A stretch of DNA of 64,000 nt, taken from contig OY848917.1 in assembly GCA_963693285.1 (NCBI GenBank), forward strand, positions 27,653,745 through 27,717,744. Direction: 5' to 3'. Each line of letters begins with the position of its first letter. Position 1 is the stretch's first letter. A program made the position numbers and the translations under genes. Of the stretch, positions 52,500 through 64,000 are shown piece by piece. A model generated the notes under the pieces. It was not told where the DNA came from and ran no database searches. It was given only the letters and a program-made list of their open reading frames with translations. This stretch comes from Xestospongia muta. Lineage: Eukaryota > Porifera > Demospongiae > Haplosclerida > Petrosiidae.

Positions 52500-53030
52500 T
52501 GATCTAAGTATATTTTTTAAAAACTATGAAAAGCCTCTAAAATCATATTACACTCCATAAGTAAAATCCAGAGTAAATAGTAAATTGTTGTTTCATTTTC
52601 CTTTAGCGATACATGCTCCTTTATAACTTTTCTCCATGCTCTATGGACTCACCATACACAGATTACTTTATGAGTATCCCTGCCTCCAAACACACCTTGC
52701 TAATCTTTTAAATTTTGCTCTGCATCATTGGACATAAACTAACAAGGTACAATATTGCCATATCTATCCTTCATTGCTCTTAAAAACGTTATTAATGAAG
52801 TGTTTTCTCAATTTGAAATCGTCCAGCCTCAAAGCGAAAATTGTTATTCGTTTAATCCTTGAAGGTGGAAATTTTAAAGTATATCGAAGGTATTCCATTA
52901 AAAATGTATGGAGTTTTATAGTTTGCTCCTTTCTCGTAGCATACGAGAGCCACATTTTATATATAAAATGTACGTTTACAAGCTGAATTGATTGGTGCAA
53001 GTTCCATGTGGATAGCACATAATATGGCAA
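52500..53030 (-). mobile_element. MULE-like transposase fragment, broken
   Basis: Minus-strand reading from 52738 gives FMSNDAEQNLKD, stop, QGVFGG, VICVW, stop, VHRAWRKVIKEHVSLKE. It resembles the MSDDAEQ.W...FG...LLC.WHVDRAW...L..HV..KE segment of a MULE-type/SWIM-containing transposase family that I know from marine invertebrate genomes. At least two stops. The 88-codon open frame just upstream (53030-52764) may be its preceding part, and 52427-52179 a tail. Confidence 0.5.
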
Positions 53031-53388
53031 ACTTATTTACATGTCTGGGTAGCTCTTCACACCTCGGACAAACTATAATAATTATAATAGACATCACAAC
53101 ATACAAATCATTTAGAGTCTCAAGTACACATGTTCTAGTCTCACTAATGTAGACAACTCTTGTAATAACCAGATTGAAAATTTACAAAATGTAAGTTATT
53201 TATTTTTAATAAAATCTCCTAAATTGCAAAAAAACAAAGTATTAATAGATTTCTAATTGTTATTGATCATTATTTATAGAACTAAGCATAGATTTACATT
53301 CTATAGTGTTAATATGGTAATGATATAAATTAATACATGTACAGTATATGATGTATATTGGTTCATACATAACTTGATTACAGTACAT

Positions 53389-56300
53389 TTAAAAAGCCAG
53401 CGATGTAGAGTCAATACGTTTATCATGTTGTTTTAGAGTGTCTTGAAGTTTTGCCTTCGTCTCTTTGTCAAGTTCAATTTGATCTTCTGATAATGTAGAT
53501 CCACCACTTGATGCTAGGTTCCATATCTGAGAGAAAGAGTCTTAATAAATTAAAGTGTTAAAAAACACAGTAGCCACAGTGTGTATATGGTTCTAATTAT
53601 AAATCATTTTATTGTAATGTTCATAGAATACAAATTGATCATATAGTATAAACATTATAAATGTTTACGGAAAAATCAATTAAAACTCTACATAATAGTC
53701 ACATGTAGTCAGTCACAGAGGATCTAAATCTAATTGTTACAGAAGATCTCTCACTTTACATAGCTACAATATATAAAAATGACCTCTTCACAATTTTTCA
53801 TACATCATATGTACTGTATATTATTAGACACGTTTGTATAACAGTTATATATACTGACCTTGTCTTTTATTGTCCATTCAGTTTGTGGTTTGGTCTTTAT
53901 AGTATCAAGTGCAGTGTTAAACTCAACAATTATTTCATCTGGTATCTTTCCAGCCTATAATATAAAGAGTAAATTATAGTCAGTTATAATACATGTATAT
54001 TGGTTAACTTACTGATACTATGTAATATATAGTATCAGTAATTTAACCAATATTCTATTATAATAACATTGATGTTAGCATGTGTACATGTATCTTAATA
54101 TTAAATTGGACTAATTTCATGGAGACAAATTTAGGATATAAAAATGATTCTAAAATTGTTTTAATAGTACTGATTTACATTACTATTATTGAGGCTATAC
54201 TCTGTTTGTGTTGAGGATGACTATAGTTTAGTAGAATTTCAATTATGGGAACATCATCAACCTAACTTGGCATGATGCTATGGTTGCAAAGTTTTATGTG
54301 AGCCATGACTGTCATATTGAAGCTTTTCGTCATTCTTTACAGCTGTCTCTTTCTTATTGTATTTTACTTCTACTATAAAGGTAGATTTATAGAAAGCTAG
54401 AAAAAGCAAAGTGCAAGAGAAAACAAAGCTTAGAAACTTACTCATCATTATAGTTGTTGGAGTAGAGATAAATGTATTAAATTTGGTCCTTACATGTAAT
54501 TACATGTATATGTACCACTTGACCCAAAACAACAAGATTGTCTAGCATATATATGCTTGTGAACCAACCAGATACATGTAAAAGGTTGTATTTGTAATTA
54601 ACTACACTATATTGATATGATCTCATACATTCTGTACATGTAATCATGTATACACGAATGTACCTCTATTAATACACTGTTGTCATCTTCTACTTCCTCT
54701 ATTATCAAGTCTTGCTCTTCTCTTACATTATCTGTATTGTCTTTACCAGTAACAACACCAGCCCATTGAAATGATGATGATATAGTCGAGTGATCTACAA
54801 ATATCAAAATAAAATTAATGAGCTTGTTATCATATTTGAAATAGAACACCCACTCAATTAAATGTATAAGTACTTCTACAACGTGGGACAATTTACATAA
54901 ATGTATATGTATAATTATGTACTCCTCACATCTGACAACTTAAATGTCACATTAAATACAAATCACTATCAAAGTGTAGCATAATTACTTCTATTAAGGT
55001 GATCTATTGTTAATATAATGTACGTGTTATACATGATGTATTAGTTAAAGGAACTGTACTTGGTTCTTCTAGTCCTTGACCAACTTGTTCTACTACTTCA
55101 ATAAGAACCTTCTCTTTATGATCAGTATCAGATGTATCTTGAGGTAGTATTTCAGTAATAATGGGAATATTATTATTACATGTAGTAGATCCATTAGAGA
55201 ACAGTCCTCCTTGTAACTCTCCATTATATAAAATGTTTGATGAACATGACTTGATAACAGGAAGGTTGTCCTCATCTTCGAGAGGTGGAGGTGTGTCTTC
55301 ATACGTAACAAGAGTACTCTCTACATTTTGTTGTTCTTCATGTTTTTCTACATCTAGTTCTATTTTTACTTCTTGTTCTTCTTCTGATTCTTCTTCACTA
55401 GATATACTATTATCACTAGGTTCATCAATTGGTTCTCCTCTCTCTCGTGCTTCACGTAGTTTCTCTTCATACTTCTTTTTAATAGCTTTAGCTCTTATCT
55501 CAGCAAGACCTGAGAGACAGTAATTACATCACAGACTTATATCATACACCACTATACATGTACATTACTAATTTGTATGTACATGTATTGTAATTGTACA
55601 TGTATATGTACTATATTATACATTACATGTACAGTGTATATTGTACATGTATTGATATGTACATTTAATGTATTACATTGCACATTCCACATGTAATGTA
55701 CTACATTATACATTACATGTACATATCAATATATGTACATATACTTTATACACTGTGCATGTACATATACATTATATATGTAGGTATACCTTTAATACTG
55801 TCCATAATTCTTTGTTGTTCTCTTTCATTCCATCTTTGTCGTTCTGCTTGTTCTTCATCTAGACCTCCTCTCATCCTATTATATTATATAATACATATAT
55901 ACTTGTCTAGTATAGTTGGTAATATAATGTATATGTATATATTAACTGACCATGCTTCAGCACATGCTCTGTCTTTAGGAAAGACCGGTCTGTCATCAAG
56001 ATGATTAAGAGTGGACTATAAAATAAATATTGATGAGTATATTGTAATATCTAATATTATTATTACATGTATATAGTATATATAAGATGATAACTGTTCA
56101 CTTACAATGTTACAGATAAATCTTTTCCTGTAGTTAGATAATTCTCGTATCACTGGGTTTCCCATTAAATTAAGGACACTCTATAATTTAAACACAATAA
56201 TTATACATGTATATTAATGACTAAATACATGCACATTAATACTAACCAGTTCTTTCATATTAAAGAAGACTAATGTTATATCTTTATCTTCTAGTCTGTT

Positions 56301-58032
56301 ATGTGACATATCAACACAGCTATATTATAATAAGATATAATTTATAATATATACATATATAGTTTGCGTATGTAGATTTGTGTAATATTAAATCACAAAA
56401 AAATATTTATATTTATATTTATATTGTAGTGTATGTACATGTACATGTATTACTATTATATAAAATACTAATATAGTTTGTGTTATAACCTTAAACTAGG
56501 ACAATGTATTAACTCGTCAATGTCCTCTGCAGTATGGAGATTATTGTGAGCTATTTGAAGGGATTTCAATACTGGTAAACATCCTAGAGTATATATATAC
56601 ATGTATATATATATATATATATATATGTTTATATAGTAAATGTATTAACTACAACAACTATTGTATTAATACTAACTAAAAGTGTATTATAAAAATGACT
56701 AGTACATATACAACATGTACCATATTTCCTCATGTAAACGCCTAGGCGTTTATTTCTTATCTTGACTATAAAAGTAGGCGTTTAATTGAGGTAGGCGTTT
56801 ATTCGGTGATGGGTGTTTATCAGTAATATATAAAGTAAGCATAATTATAACACAAGAAACCACGTGGCATATTGACCACACCCGGTGTTTATTCGAGACT
56901 GGGCGTTTATTACACTATTTCAGCCATGCTGCTAGGCGTTTAAACGAGGTAAGGCGTTTATTTGGGATAGGCGTTTCTATGAGGAAATACGATATACATA
57001 TATATATATATTATTATTATTATATATATATATATATGTACAAATTATTCTAACAATATTTATGTAGTACAATATTGTTGTATTTATTAGTATAAATGTA
57101 CATAGTATGAAAATTAGTATCTACTATCATAACAACACTGTCTAATATTACACTTACTGAGGTTTTCTAGATGTGATATCATGTTGTTACTTAAGTTTAG
57201 TGTGTCCAGTAATTGAAGACTGTCCAAGTTCTCTATCTTTCGTATGAGATTTTGATGTAAGAACCTAGTACATTTACATGTAATACAGATAGATATTATA
57301 TAGTATTATAGAATTACATATAATTGCACAAATTACATGTAGTATCACTAAATATTCTATATATATATTAATATTATGTATAAATTATCTTAATAGTTAT
57401 ATGTACTTACAAACATCTTAGTTCTTTTAAGTGATCCAAGTTCTCAATAGTTAAGATACCATTACATTCTAACCATAGACAACGTAGACCCGTATACTCT
57501 TCTAAGTTCTCAATATGTGAAAAACCTAAACACAAACAAGACAGTATAATATAAGTATCATTAATATATCTATTAATGTATCACAGTGTTGTTATATAGT
57601 ACCTTTATAATGTAGATATAGGACATCATTAAGATAGGGAGTGAGATAGAGTTTGTTCTGTTTACATAACTGTCTCAAATAGGTCTTTGTCATCCTATAT
57701 AGATAACAAATATAATTATAATATACTAATATATCTAGTACATTGTATATTGTATTTACAATTGCTATACATTATATTTGTACAAGTATATAATGTACAA
57801 TACATGTACATATATTTTAATGTATATGTGTAATTTGGAGTACCAAATGTATTAATCTACATGTAAATACAATAGATGATCTATTGCATTTATTGTATTT
57901 TATTGAATGTATCAACTCAAAGGACAAGAAGTCATATCACAAAAAACAATAGCAAAATAGCTATCAAGAACTTTAGTGTGAGCAAATAATCCGAACAGTG
58001 CAACAAAATCTCACCTTACTTTCTACATGTGC

Positions 58033-58084
<52 letters not shown>

Positions 58085-58752
58085 ATGTGTGTGTGGTTCA
58101 ATCACGTGTGATAACTGCTGAACCAGAACCCAGAACCACAGGTATGCAAGAGTACATGTTTAGTTATTAAGTTTATTATCAAAGACATCATTAACAATAA
58201 AGTAAGAGTTTAAGCAGCATTTGACAAATGAGATCTTATCAGTCAAGTAACAATCACACTATCACTGTCACTATTGTTGATATTATGAATCAAAGTTGTA
58301 CGCTCTATCATCCATTACATTAAATACACTCTTGATTTCATTAAGTTATAATAATACCGACTGACCTTGGACCACTGTCCTGTTTTATGTTTCCTAAACT
58401 GGAACTTTTACAGGATACATCAGTGGTATTACCTAATCGTATGATGTAAGAACAACAATGATATCAATAACTGCTAATAAAGCTAGGTAATAATATTAAC
58501 AGACATACTTGACTCTGTTACTTGTTCTCTTTCTACTTGTTGGTCGTTAATATGACTATTATTACTACCACCAGTAGTACACACTAGTTCTTTACGATGA
58601 TCAACTGACATATTATAGACAGTAATAGAAGCGTCATTATCATAAGGAGGTGAGGAGATGAGTGATTCATTCTCTTCTGGATATGATACCAGAGCCCAAT
58701 CAGACTCTAGTCCTTCTTTTTCCGTCAGTTTTTCCAGTAAAGGAGTATCCAT
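53389..58752 (-). CDS. DNAAF1: Dynein axonemal assembly factor 1 (LRRC50)
   Basis: Fourteen exons, all with GT-AG sites and consistent phases, 610 residues: 58752-58509, 58432-58366, 57694-57603, 57525-57411, 57264-57158, 56583-56490, 56319-56247, 56180-56106, 56015-55951, 55875-55790, 55509-55060, 54794-54664, 53954-53859, 53526-53389. A low-complexity N-terminus precedes [16 protein letters not shown] (from about residue 105) and leucine-rich repeats ([52 protein letters not shown]). The LRR cap has [17 protein letters not shown], diagnostic of DNAAF1. An acidic, Glu-rich C-terminus follows. The protein acts in the cytoplasm in preassembly of outer and inner dynein arms. An RFX X-box sits just upstream. 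Confidence 0.95.
55560..55790. repeat. tacatgta-rich imperfect palindrome in DNAAF1 intron 10
   Basis: Repeated acatgtacat/tacatgta words, with arms of about 45 bp (tacatgtattgatatgtacat... against ...atgtacatatcaatatatgtaca) able to fold into a long imperfect hairpin. Confidence 0.7.
56722..56991. mobile_element. MITE with ggcgtttatt direct repeats in DNAAF1 intron 5
   Basis: Inverted ends atatttcctcatgtaaacgcc and ggcgtttctatgaggaaata, with about eight internal copies of (a)ggcgttta(tt). The motif is similar to interspersed repeats I recall from other marine invertebrates, but I cannot check that here. Confidence 0.7.
58036..58082. repeat. (TG)n microsatellite in DNAAF1 intron 2
   Basis: About 47 bp of TG flanked by gtgcatgtgtgtgtgg. 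Confidence 0.95.
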
Positions 58753-58799
58753 TGTGTATTTCTCGCCCCAATTTGTTGGTGCACTTTTAATAGAACGTT

Positions 58800-58814
58800 G
58801 TTGCCATTGGCAAC
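58800..58814. promoter_or_regulatory. RFX X-box upstream of DNAAF1
   Basis: GTTGCC-ATT-GGCAAC is a perfect 6-bp inverted pair of RFX half-sites with a 3-bp spacer, ending 48 bp before the DNAAF1 start codon. RFX factors control ciliary genes across animals through such sites in proximal promoters. Occupancy is inferred from sequence. Confidence 0.8.
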
Positions 58815-59592
58815 ATATTAAAGGCGTGGCTGATAAATGTTTAACCCCATTTTGGCTTTGGAATTGGATTGCACAAGCTGGCAGAAAGTGAAACCGTGTG
58901 TACTCACGTGTTTAAGAACAATGATAAATATTCCCTATATAAAATTTTTAGGAATTATTACCTTCTGGAAATAACGAACACAGCATATAATTGCTATGCT
59001 AGCAGTGTGATACATTTCTTAACAATAACTACAGAAATGGTTGACAAGACGTAAATTAATATACGAATTTAATATCACTACCAAATGACATAAGTAGTTA
59101 ATAAAAATTCATTACCATCCAAAGCAGTTAGTTTAATTAAGTACTGAATTACTTTATTTTTTGAGGTGTGAGAAGATTTTTTAAATTATTGCTCTGTTTT
59201 TGACAGTTTGCTAATAATTCGTTGGCCTACAAATAAAATATCAGTTTTATCACTTTATATTAAAGAAATGTATACAAATGCAAAAGTCAATAATAAATTA
59301 TGCATACAAATTTTTACAATTGATCTTAACAGTGAATGCATTTCCAGGATTATATTTTCAATAACTGGATTAACATTGTTTGTGACAGATGTTATTCCTG
59401 TATACAGAAATGACCAATATTGAAGATATTTCTAAACAAATAATTATAATATAACTACTAATGTAAGACATAATCAATAAAAATGAACAAAATTCTAATT
59501 GATATATTATATAACAAAAGACCTGACACAAATCACTAAAGTTTAAAACAAAATGGTTTAGCTACTATGTGTCTTAAAGTGTGAATATTACA

Positions 59593-62500
59593 TCAATCAT
59601 AAAGACTCAATAAAGGCTCACGATAATTACTGCACTTGCTAAAGAAATCACTGTCATCTAAGGATCGATAAATACCACGTGATGAAGAGTGATTAGAAAT
59701 GATTCGACAATTTATTTTCCGGATTCTCTGCACTACTTTTTTTAAAAGATGAATCTTACCTATTACATGAAGAATATGGTAACCTAAAATCATCACAAAA
59801 GTAACAAACACTAAAGAAACCGCTACAACAGTAATTATAGTTGCAATTTGCATTTTATTCTCTACTACAAAGATCCAAGTAGTGGTAAAAACAAAGATCA
59901 AATTGTACATAAGCCAGCAGTCTATTACATGGATCAGTCTATTGGTAAAGGGTTTGTAGTAGACTTCTAGGATAAGAAAGATAACTAATACTGGAGTAAT
60001 TACACTGTAGACTTTGAGATGTACTCGAGCTCTGTAGTATGCATACATAGCACTTAAAAACACTAACAAAAACAGTCGAGCTACAAACCAGTACTCCTTT
60101 CCTTCCTTATATGGAGCATGAATAGCTTCTAGTAGAGGTCGGACATATTTATTTACCCTTGTACGTCGTAGAGGTTTAGCAAAAAGTAGGAGAAGGACAT
60201 AAGGTAGTATAAGAGGGATAACAACAAGTAATGTGATCACCATAAGAATGAAATGTGAACCAACACCATATTGTTGAGAACCATCAATATACCACACTTG
60301 GAATGTTGCATTTGATGTATAAACTTGAGCTGGTGTGAAGACATCAATGATTACTAGTAGTAACTTTGTGAAGGAGAGATGTACAACAGTAACTAGTACT
60401 TGAACTGAAGAGTCAGCTATATTATTAGAGAGTTTTGTTGAGCAACGACTGATAAAGATGATGATGCATAGTATTGTCAGGAGATAAAGTGGAAAGACTA
60501 AACTGAGACCAGTTTTCCATAACTCTGTCATTCCATTGTAAAAACACAGAGGAAATCCAAGATTAAGGTTTAAAAGAGAGAGAAAAGTAAAAGCAACACG
60601 TGAAATCCAAGCAATGATCTGGCCATTCATATTGCAATTAGAAAGAAGAGCATAGAGACTACAGTTAGCAGCCTGAGCATAGAATATAATTCCATTGAGT
60701 GTACCAGTTGTTAGTGTAAGTCTAAAGACAAATAACAAGTAAATAAGGAGTGGACCAGCTACTGCATAAAGGACTAGTGTCCATACCCACCAATTACTAC
60801 AATGCCTACATTCTGGAGAACCAAAGACTACACTCAATTCACCACAACTGCCACATAAAGGACCTACACGTTGATGTAAACATAGTGGAATTGAATCATT
60901 ACATGTTCCAGTTAAGGGAGATACTAGTGATATACTATTATCACTACTACAAAAAGATAGTGATGCGAGACAACTACAGTATTCTAGTGGACACATACGG
61001 GACACACCAAATGACTTACTACCACCAAATGATGTATTCCCAGCCCAGCTGTTGGCAATGTTAGGTCTTGCTATTTTCATATTATTGATGTTACAGGAAG
61101 CTTTATATTCAATGGATTCAGCATCAACTAAGTCTCTCCTATAAAACACAGGTAAACATGTACAGACCCCTTTATCTTTGTCCAGAATGAAACCTAGAGG
61201 GCATTGCCGTATAAAAAGTTGAGTATTATAAATTCCTGGGAATCTAGGCAGGGAAAACACAAGTTCACCAACTACTTGAGTATGGTCATGGCTGTTTACA
61301 GCTATGGAGATTAAAGTACAATTGGGACCTTCATATACAATTTGTTCTTTGTCTTCATGTGACAGCCAAAGTTTATTGTTAACATATTGATTAGCACGAT
61401 GTTGTAATATTTTTGAGGTTACATCTATTCTCACTGTAGAATAAACATTTCTGCCAAGAACATCAAGAACTGCCAAGTAGATCTGAATTACCTGTCCTGG
61501 ATAAGTTTTGTATGGTATCACTACATCTTTGTGATTGTTGTTAGAATCACACTGGACAAGTTTTGAAGATTGGGATGACAATGACAGTAAATAATTTGAT
61601 GAACTAGGATTGAAGTGAAAGTGTTTTTCATAATACTCCAATATTTCTTCTGTAGAACTAATATGATCCACAGAGCTGTTAAGATAGCAATTAGAGATAG
61701 ACTCCATATATATTGAGTTACCAGCATTAATGGCAATGTTTTCATGAAAGGTAATCAAAGATTTGGAAGGATCGAAGATTGTTAGCATACAGTCTCTTTT
61801 TAGTGTGTTACTGGTATCGCTAGATCCAATGTATATAGCTCCACCTTCTAGCTGTGCATGATTAAACATAAATTTGGCTTGTACTCCACTTAAAAAGTAT
61901 AAATGACTATCACCATGTAATCGAATAGCAGAACCTCTTAGTCCCCAGTTATCACTAAATGACAAGTTACCAGAGAGATAGATATTGGAATCTACAGCCT
62001 CAATGACAGATCCATAGTTACTACAAAATGTCGAAGTACCAGTGATATATACAGTGTGTATTCTATAAAAAGAAAAAATTCCAGCAGCTGAAACTGGTAG
62101 AAATAGTAGGCTTTGAAATGCAAGTGTCCCATATATATCTTCAAGAACAATAGAGACATTGCCAGAAGTAAAGGCATCTTTGTAAGCAATTGCATACATA
62201 CTTGCTCCTTCTTGATATGCTGCATTAGAGTGAAACGTGCAGTTCTTAAAAACAATTTTAATTGTTGCTGGATTAACTACAGCAATTAAGACTGGTCCAG
62301 ATCCAAAGCTAGAAATATGAATGCCCGAATTTTCATAGAATATGGTCTTTTGTACAAGAAGTTGGTGTGCTACAATCAAATCAAACAGCACAGACTCCCC
62401 AAACCATAGAAAAAGCAACGCTGTGCCTTGACAATATGATTTAGAAGAACCAATATTAACATTATGTAAGAATTGTGAGTTTTTAACAGTAGTAATTGTA

Positions 62501-63465
62501 TCAATTGATGAGTAGTAATGTACAACAAGTAGACCACCAGGGGAACTAAAGGCTCCAACATTATAATTAAAGGTGGTATCATTTATATTACTCTTCACTG
62601 AATAGTTCTTTTGTGTATAAAGAAGTGTTAGTCCAGCAGCATTGACAATTGGATGCTTGGAACCACTTAAGGAGAAGGGATTACTATGGTAAAAATCTGC
62701 AATACATTGGTTACCAGATATCATATTAAAATTATGACGAAAATAAACATGCTTAATGTCAATGTATGAACATTTCTGGTAATGGTTTTTTGGTGGTGGG
62801 TCAACATAATGAAAAACAGCGCCACTTCCAATAACTACACTTTTGTTGGAGTACGAATATACTTTACTACTTAATGTTGATAAGGACATGTTAACATGGC
62901 TAATACTTGCGTTGTAGAGATTGATACCAATCATTGCAAACCCATATGAATTGTAGATATTAACTTGCGTAATATTGACTTGACAATTAACAAAGACTAA
63001 GGTAGCAGCATGTGATGAAGTGTAATAGAGAGATGAACTATTGAAGTAGTCGATAATTGAACCATCTGGTATGGTTGTAAGTTTTGTTCCACAATTTTTG
63101 AAGACCAATCGTTCAAGGGTCACATGAGAGTTGAAGAAAACTAGACCTCTTCTGGGTTGTGGAAGAATCCCTGGTATATCATGTTCAAAACAGGTTATAA
63201 AAGCAAACTCTGTGACAGAGTCACTGCATATTTTAACTTCTCCAGTCTGTTGAGCCACTTGACAGAAGTTACCTGATGAAATCTTAAATTCCACAGAACT
63301 GTTTAATGAAAACACATGACAATGGGAAGACAAGGTATTATTACACAGGTACTTCTCGAAATCTAACGAAGAGCCAACATGACATATGCTTTTGGTGTGT
63401 CCATAACAATGACTACTAAAAACTAGCAGAAATGTACCAGTCAAGAGCAATATTGCCATCTTCAA
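59593..63465 (-). CDS. Secreted beta-helix / multi-pass membrane protein
   Basis: Single exon, 1290 residues. Signal peptide MKMAILLLTGTFLLVFSSHC; an N-terminal half of about 600 residues with many short FxNCxxxxxxx and SxIxLxGNLSFSDN-like strands, as in right-handed parallel beta-helices, and many N-glycosylation sites. A cysteine-rich stem from about residue 750 (CPLGFILDKDKGVCTCLP; CLHQRVGPLCGSCGEL; CRHCSNWW) precedes 9-10 hydrophobic segments between residues 893 and 1233 (for example WVWTLVLYAVAGPLLIYLLF; LLVVIPLILPYVLLLLFA; VYSVITPVLVIFLILEVYY). A basic 55-residue cytoplasmic tail follows. Similar large proteins are common in sponges and cnidarians, usually uncharacterised. The membrane part could be channel- or receptor-like. 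Substrate or ligand unknown. Confidence 0.85.
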   Translation of the reverse strand: MKMAILLLTGTFLLVFSSHCYGHTKSICHVGSSLDFEKYLCNNTLSSHCHVFSLNSSVEFKISSGNFCQVAQQTGEVKICSDSVTEFAFITCFEHDIPGILPQPRRGLVFFNSHVTLERLVFKNCGTKLTTIPDGSIIDYFNSSSLYYTSSHAATLVFVNCQVNITQVNIYNSYGFAMIGINLYNASISHVNMSLSTLSSKVYSYSNKSVVIGSGAVFHYVDPPPKNHYQKCSYIDIKHVYFRHNFNMISGNQCIADFYHSNPFSLSGSKHPIVNAAGLTLLYTQKNYSVKSNINDTTFNYNVGAFSSPGGLLVVHYYSSIDTITTVKNSQFLHNVNIGSSKSYCQGTALLFLWFGESVLFDLIVAHQLLVQKTIFYENSGIHISSFGSGPVLIAVVNPATIKIVFKNCTFHSNAAYQEGASMYAIAYKDAFTSGNVSIVLEDIYGTLAFQSLLFLPVSAAGIFSFYRIHTVYITGTSTFCSNYGSVIEAVDSNIYLSGNLSFSDNWGLRGSAIRLHGDSHLYFLSGVQAKFMFNHAQLEGGAIYIGSSDTSNTLKRDCMLTIFDPSKSLITFHENIAINAGNSIYMESISNCYLNSSVDHISSTEEILEYYEKHFHFNPSSSNYLLSLSSQSSKLVQCDSNNNHKDVVIPYKTYPGQVIQIYLAVLDVLGRNVYSTVRIDVTSKILQHRANQYVNNKLWLSHEDKEQIVYEGPNCTLISIAVNSHDHTQVVGELVFSLPRFPGIYNTQLFIRQCPLGFILDKDKGVCTCLPVFYRRDLVDAESIEYKASCNINNMKIARPNIANSWAGNTSFGGSKSFGVSRMCPLEYCSCLASLSFCSSDNSISLVSPLTGTCNDSIPLCLHQRVGPLCGSCGELSVVFGSPECRHCSNWWVWTLVLYAVAGPLLIYLLFVFRLTLTTGTLNGIIFYAQAANCSLYALLSNCNMNGQIIAWISRVAFTFLSLLNLNLGFPLCFYNGMTELWKTGLSLVFPLYLLTILCIIIFISRCSTKLSNNIADSSVQVLVTVVHLSFTKLLLVIIDVFTPAQVYTSNATFQVWYIDGSQQYGVGSHFILMVITLLVVIPLILPYVLLLLFAKPLRRTRVNKYVRPLLEAIHAPYKEGKEYWFVARLFLLVFLSAMYAYYRARVHLKVYSVITPVLVIFLILEVYYKPFTNRLIHVIDCWLMYNLIFVFTTTWIFVVENKMQIATIITVVAVSLVFVTFVMILGYHILHVIGKIHLLKKVVQRIRKINCRIISNHSSSRGIYRSLDDSDFFSKCSNYREPLLSLYD

Positions 63466-64000
63466 GAAATGTAATTATAACAGACTTCACAAATTTGTAG
63501 GCAAGTAAAGCATGTGAGAATGTTCATATAATTGTGTATTTATATACTCCTTTATGTTACACTGAGGTTCCTGTTATGATACACTGAGATAACATTGAAA
63601 GTTTTGACATCATTGTTGTTTATTATTCTTTCAATTACAAATACAGAAAGAGTGCCAGTTGAAACAATAAAATTTATATGTGACCTGACAGATCCATAGT
63701 TGAAACTAGAAAAGTTATTGAAAATAGAATAAAAAGAAAACAAGGAAAGAAAGAAGTAAACTTAAACTACAATTCTCAACATAGGCCGAAGAACTTGTGC
63801 TCATCACATGCTAAATAAATAGAAAAAAATCTTATCAAATAACAGTACTTATCATACAACATATATTACTTAATAGATGTACTTTATCAGTGCTTACTCT
63901 CAGTTGTTATACTTCAAGGTTAATAGTTAATTCATCATGTGAAGGAAATGATCTTTGAAAATGAGCCACGAGGCATTACAGTCAGACAAAGGGAGTATTA
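63466..64000. other. Upstream of the beta-helix gene, no gene seen
   Basis: AT-rich sequence with chance ORFs only. It should contain the promoter of the gene at 63465, but no element stands out. Confidence 0.4.

Noticed and set aside
55161..55523. 120-codon Ser-rich plus-strand ORF
   Set aside because: Antisense to the Glu-rich exon 11 of DNAAF1; poly-Ser arises from the complement of Glu/Asp codons.
60750..61064. 104-codon plus-strand ORF
   Set aside because: Antisense shadow of the 1290-residue gene.

Overview
The window is AT-rich metazoan DNA with short, mostly 40-150 bp GT-AG introns. Its gene content points to a demosponge, and Amphimedon queenslandica is my best guess: short-chain collagen, exon-split SRCR receptors with eight-cysteine domains, a ciliary dynein-assembly factor, and a large intronless beta-helix/multi-membrane-pass protein. 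The species is an inference from these families, not something the sequence states. I saw no rRNA, tRNA or CRISPR array. Gene models were built by hand from splice signals and reading phase.

Layout. 0-5.2 kb is non-coding: two 42-bp minisatellite arrays, a double palindrome and an eroded LINE. 5.4-22.8 kb holds four copies (one dead, three intact) of a small single-exon protein that I read as a beta-trefoil (ricin-B-like) lectin. The intact copies sit inside large direct duplications, with a hAT transposase remnant at 10 kb and the intact receptor SRCR-A (14.2-17.1 kb) between them. 22.65-23.66 kb is a 122-bp satellite next to a short-chain collagen gene (23.8-24.65 kb). 24.9-28.8 kb is a duplicated eroded LINE that carries a captured piece of a receptor gene. 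28.9-38.1 kb holds two more SRCR genes: SRCR-B has exactly two in-frame TAG codons, and SRCR-C has seven domains and a frameshifted membrane exon. 38.1-41.4 kb is a tandem duplication carrying MITEs. 42.0-44.3 kb holds two adjacent intronless genes that share a C-terminal motif I cannot place. 45.7-47.6 kb has scattered coiled-coil exon-like segments. 48-53 kb is a transposon graveyard. 53.4-58.75 kb is DNAAF1 in 14 exons with a perfect RFX X-box 48 bp upstream of its ATG. 59.6-63.5 kb encodes a 1290-residue secreted-helix/membrane protein.

How it fits together. The SRCR receptors, the lectins and the beta-helix membrane protein are all surface or secreted recognition-type proteins, and the first two are expanding and decaying by local duplication. 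That pattern suits a self/non-self or microbe-recognition neighbourhood, though function is inference. DNAAF1 is ordinary ciliary housekeeping and gives the clearest regulatory signal in the window.
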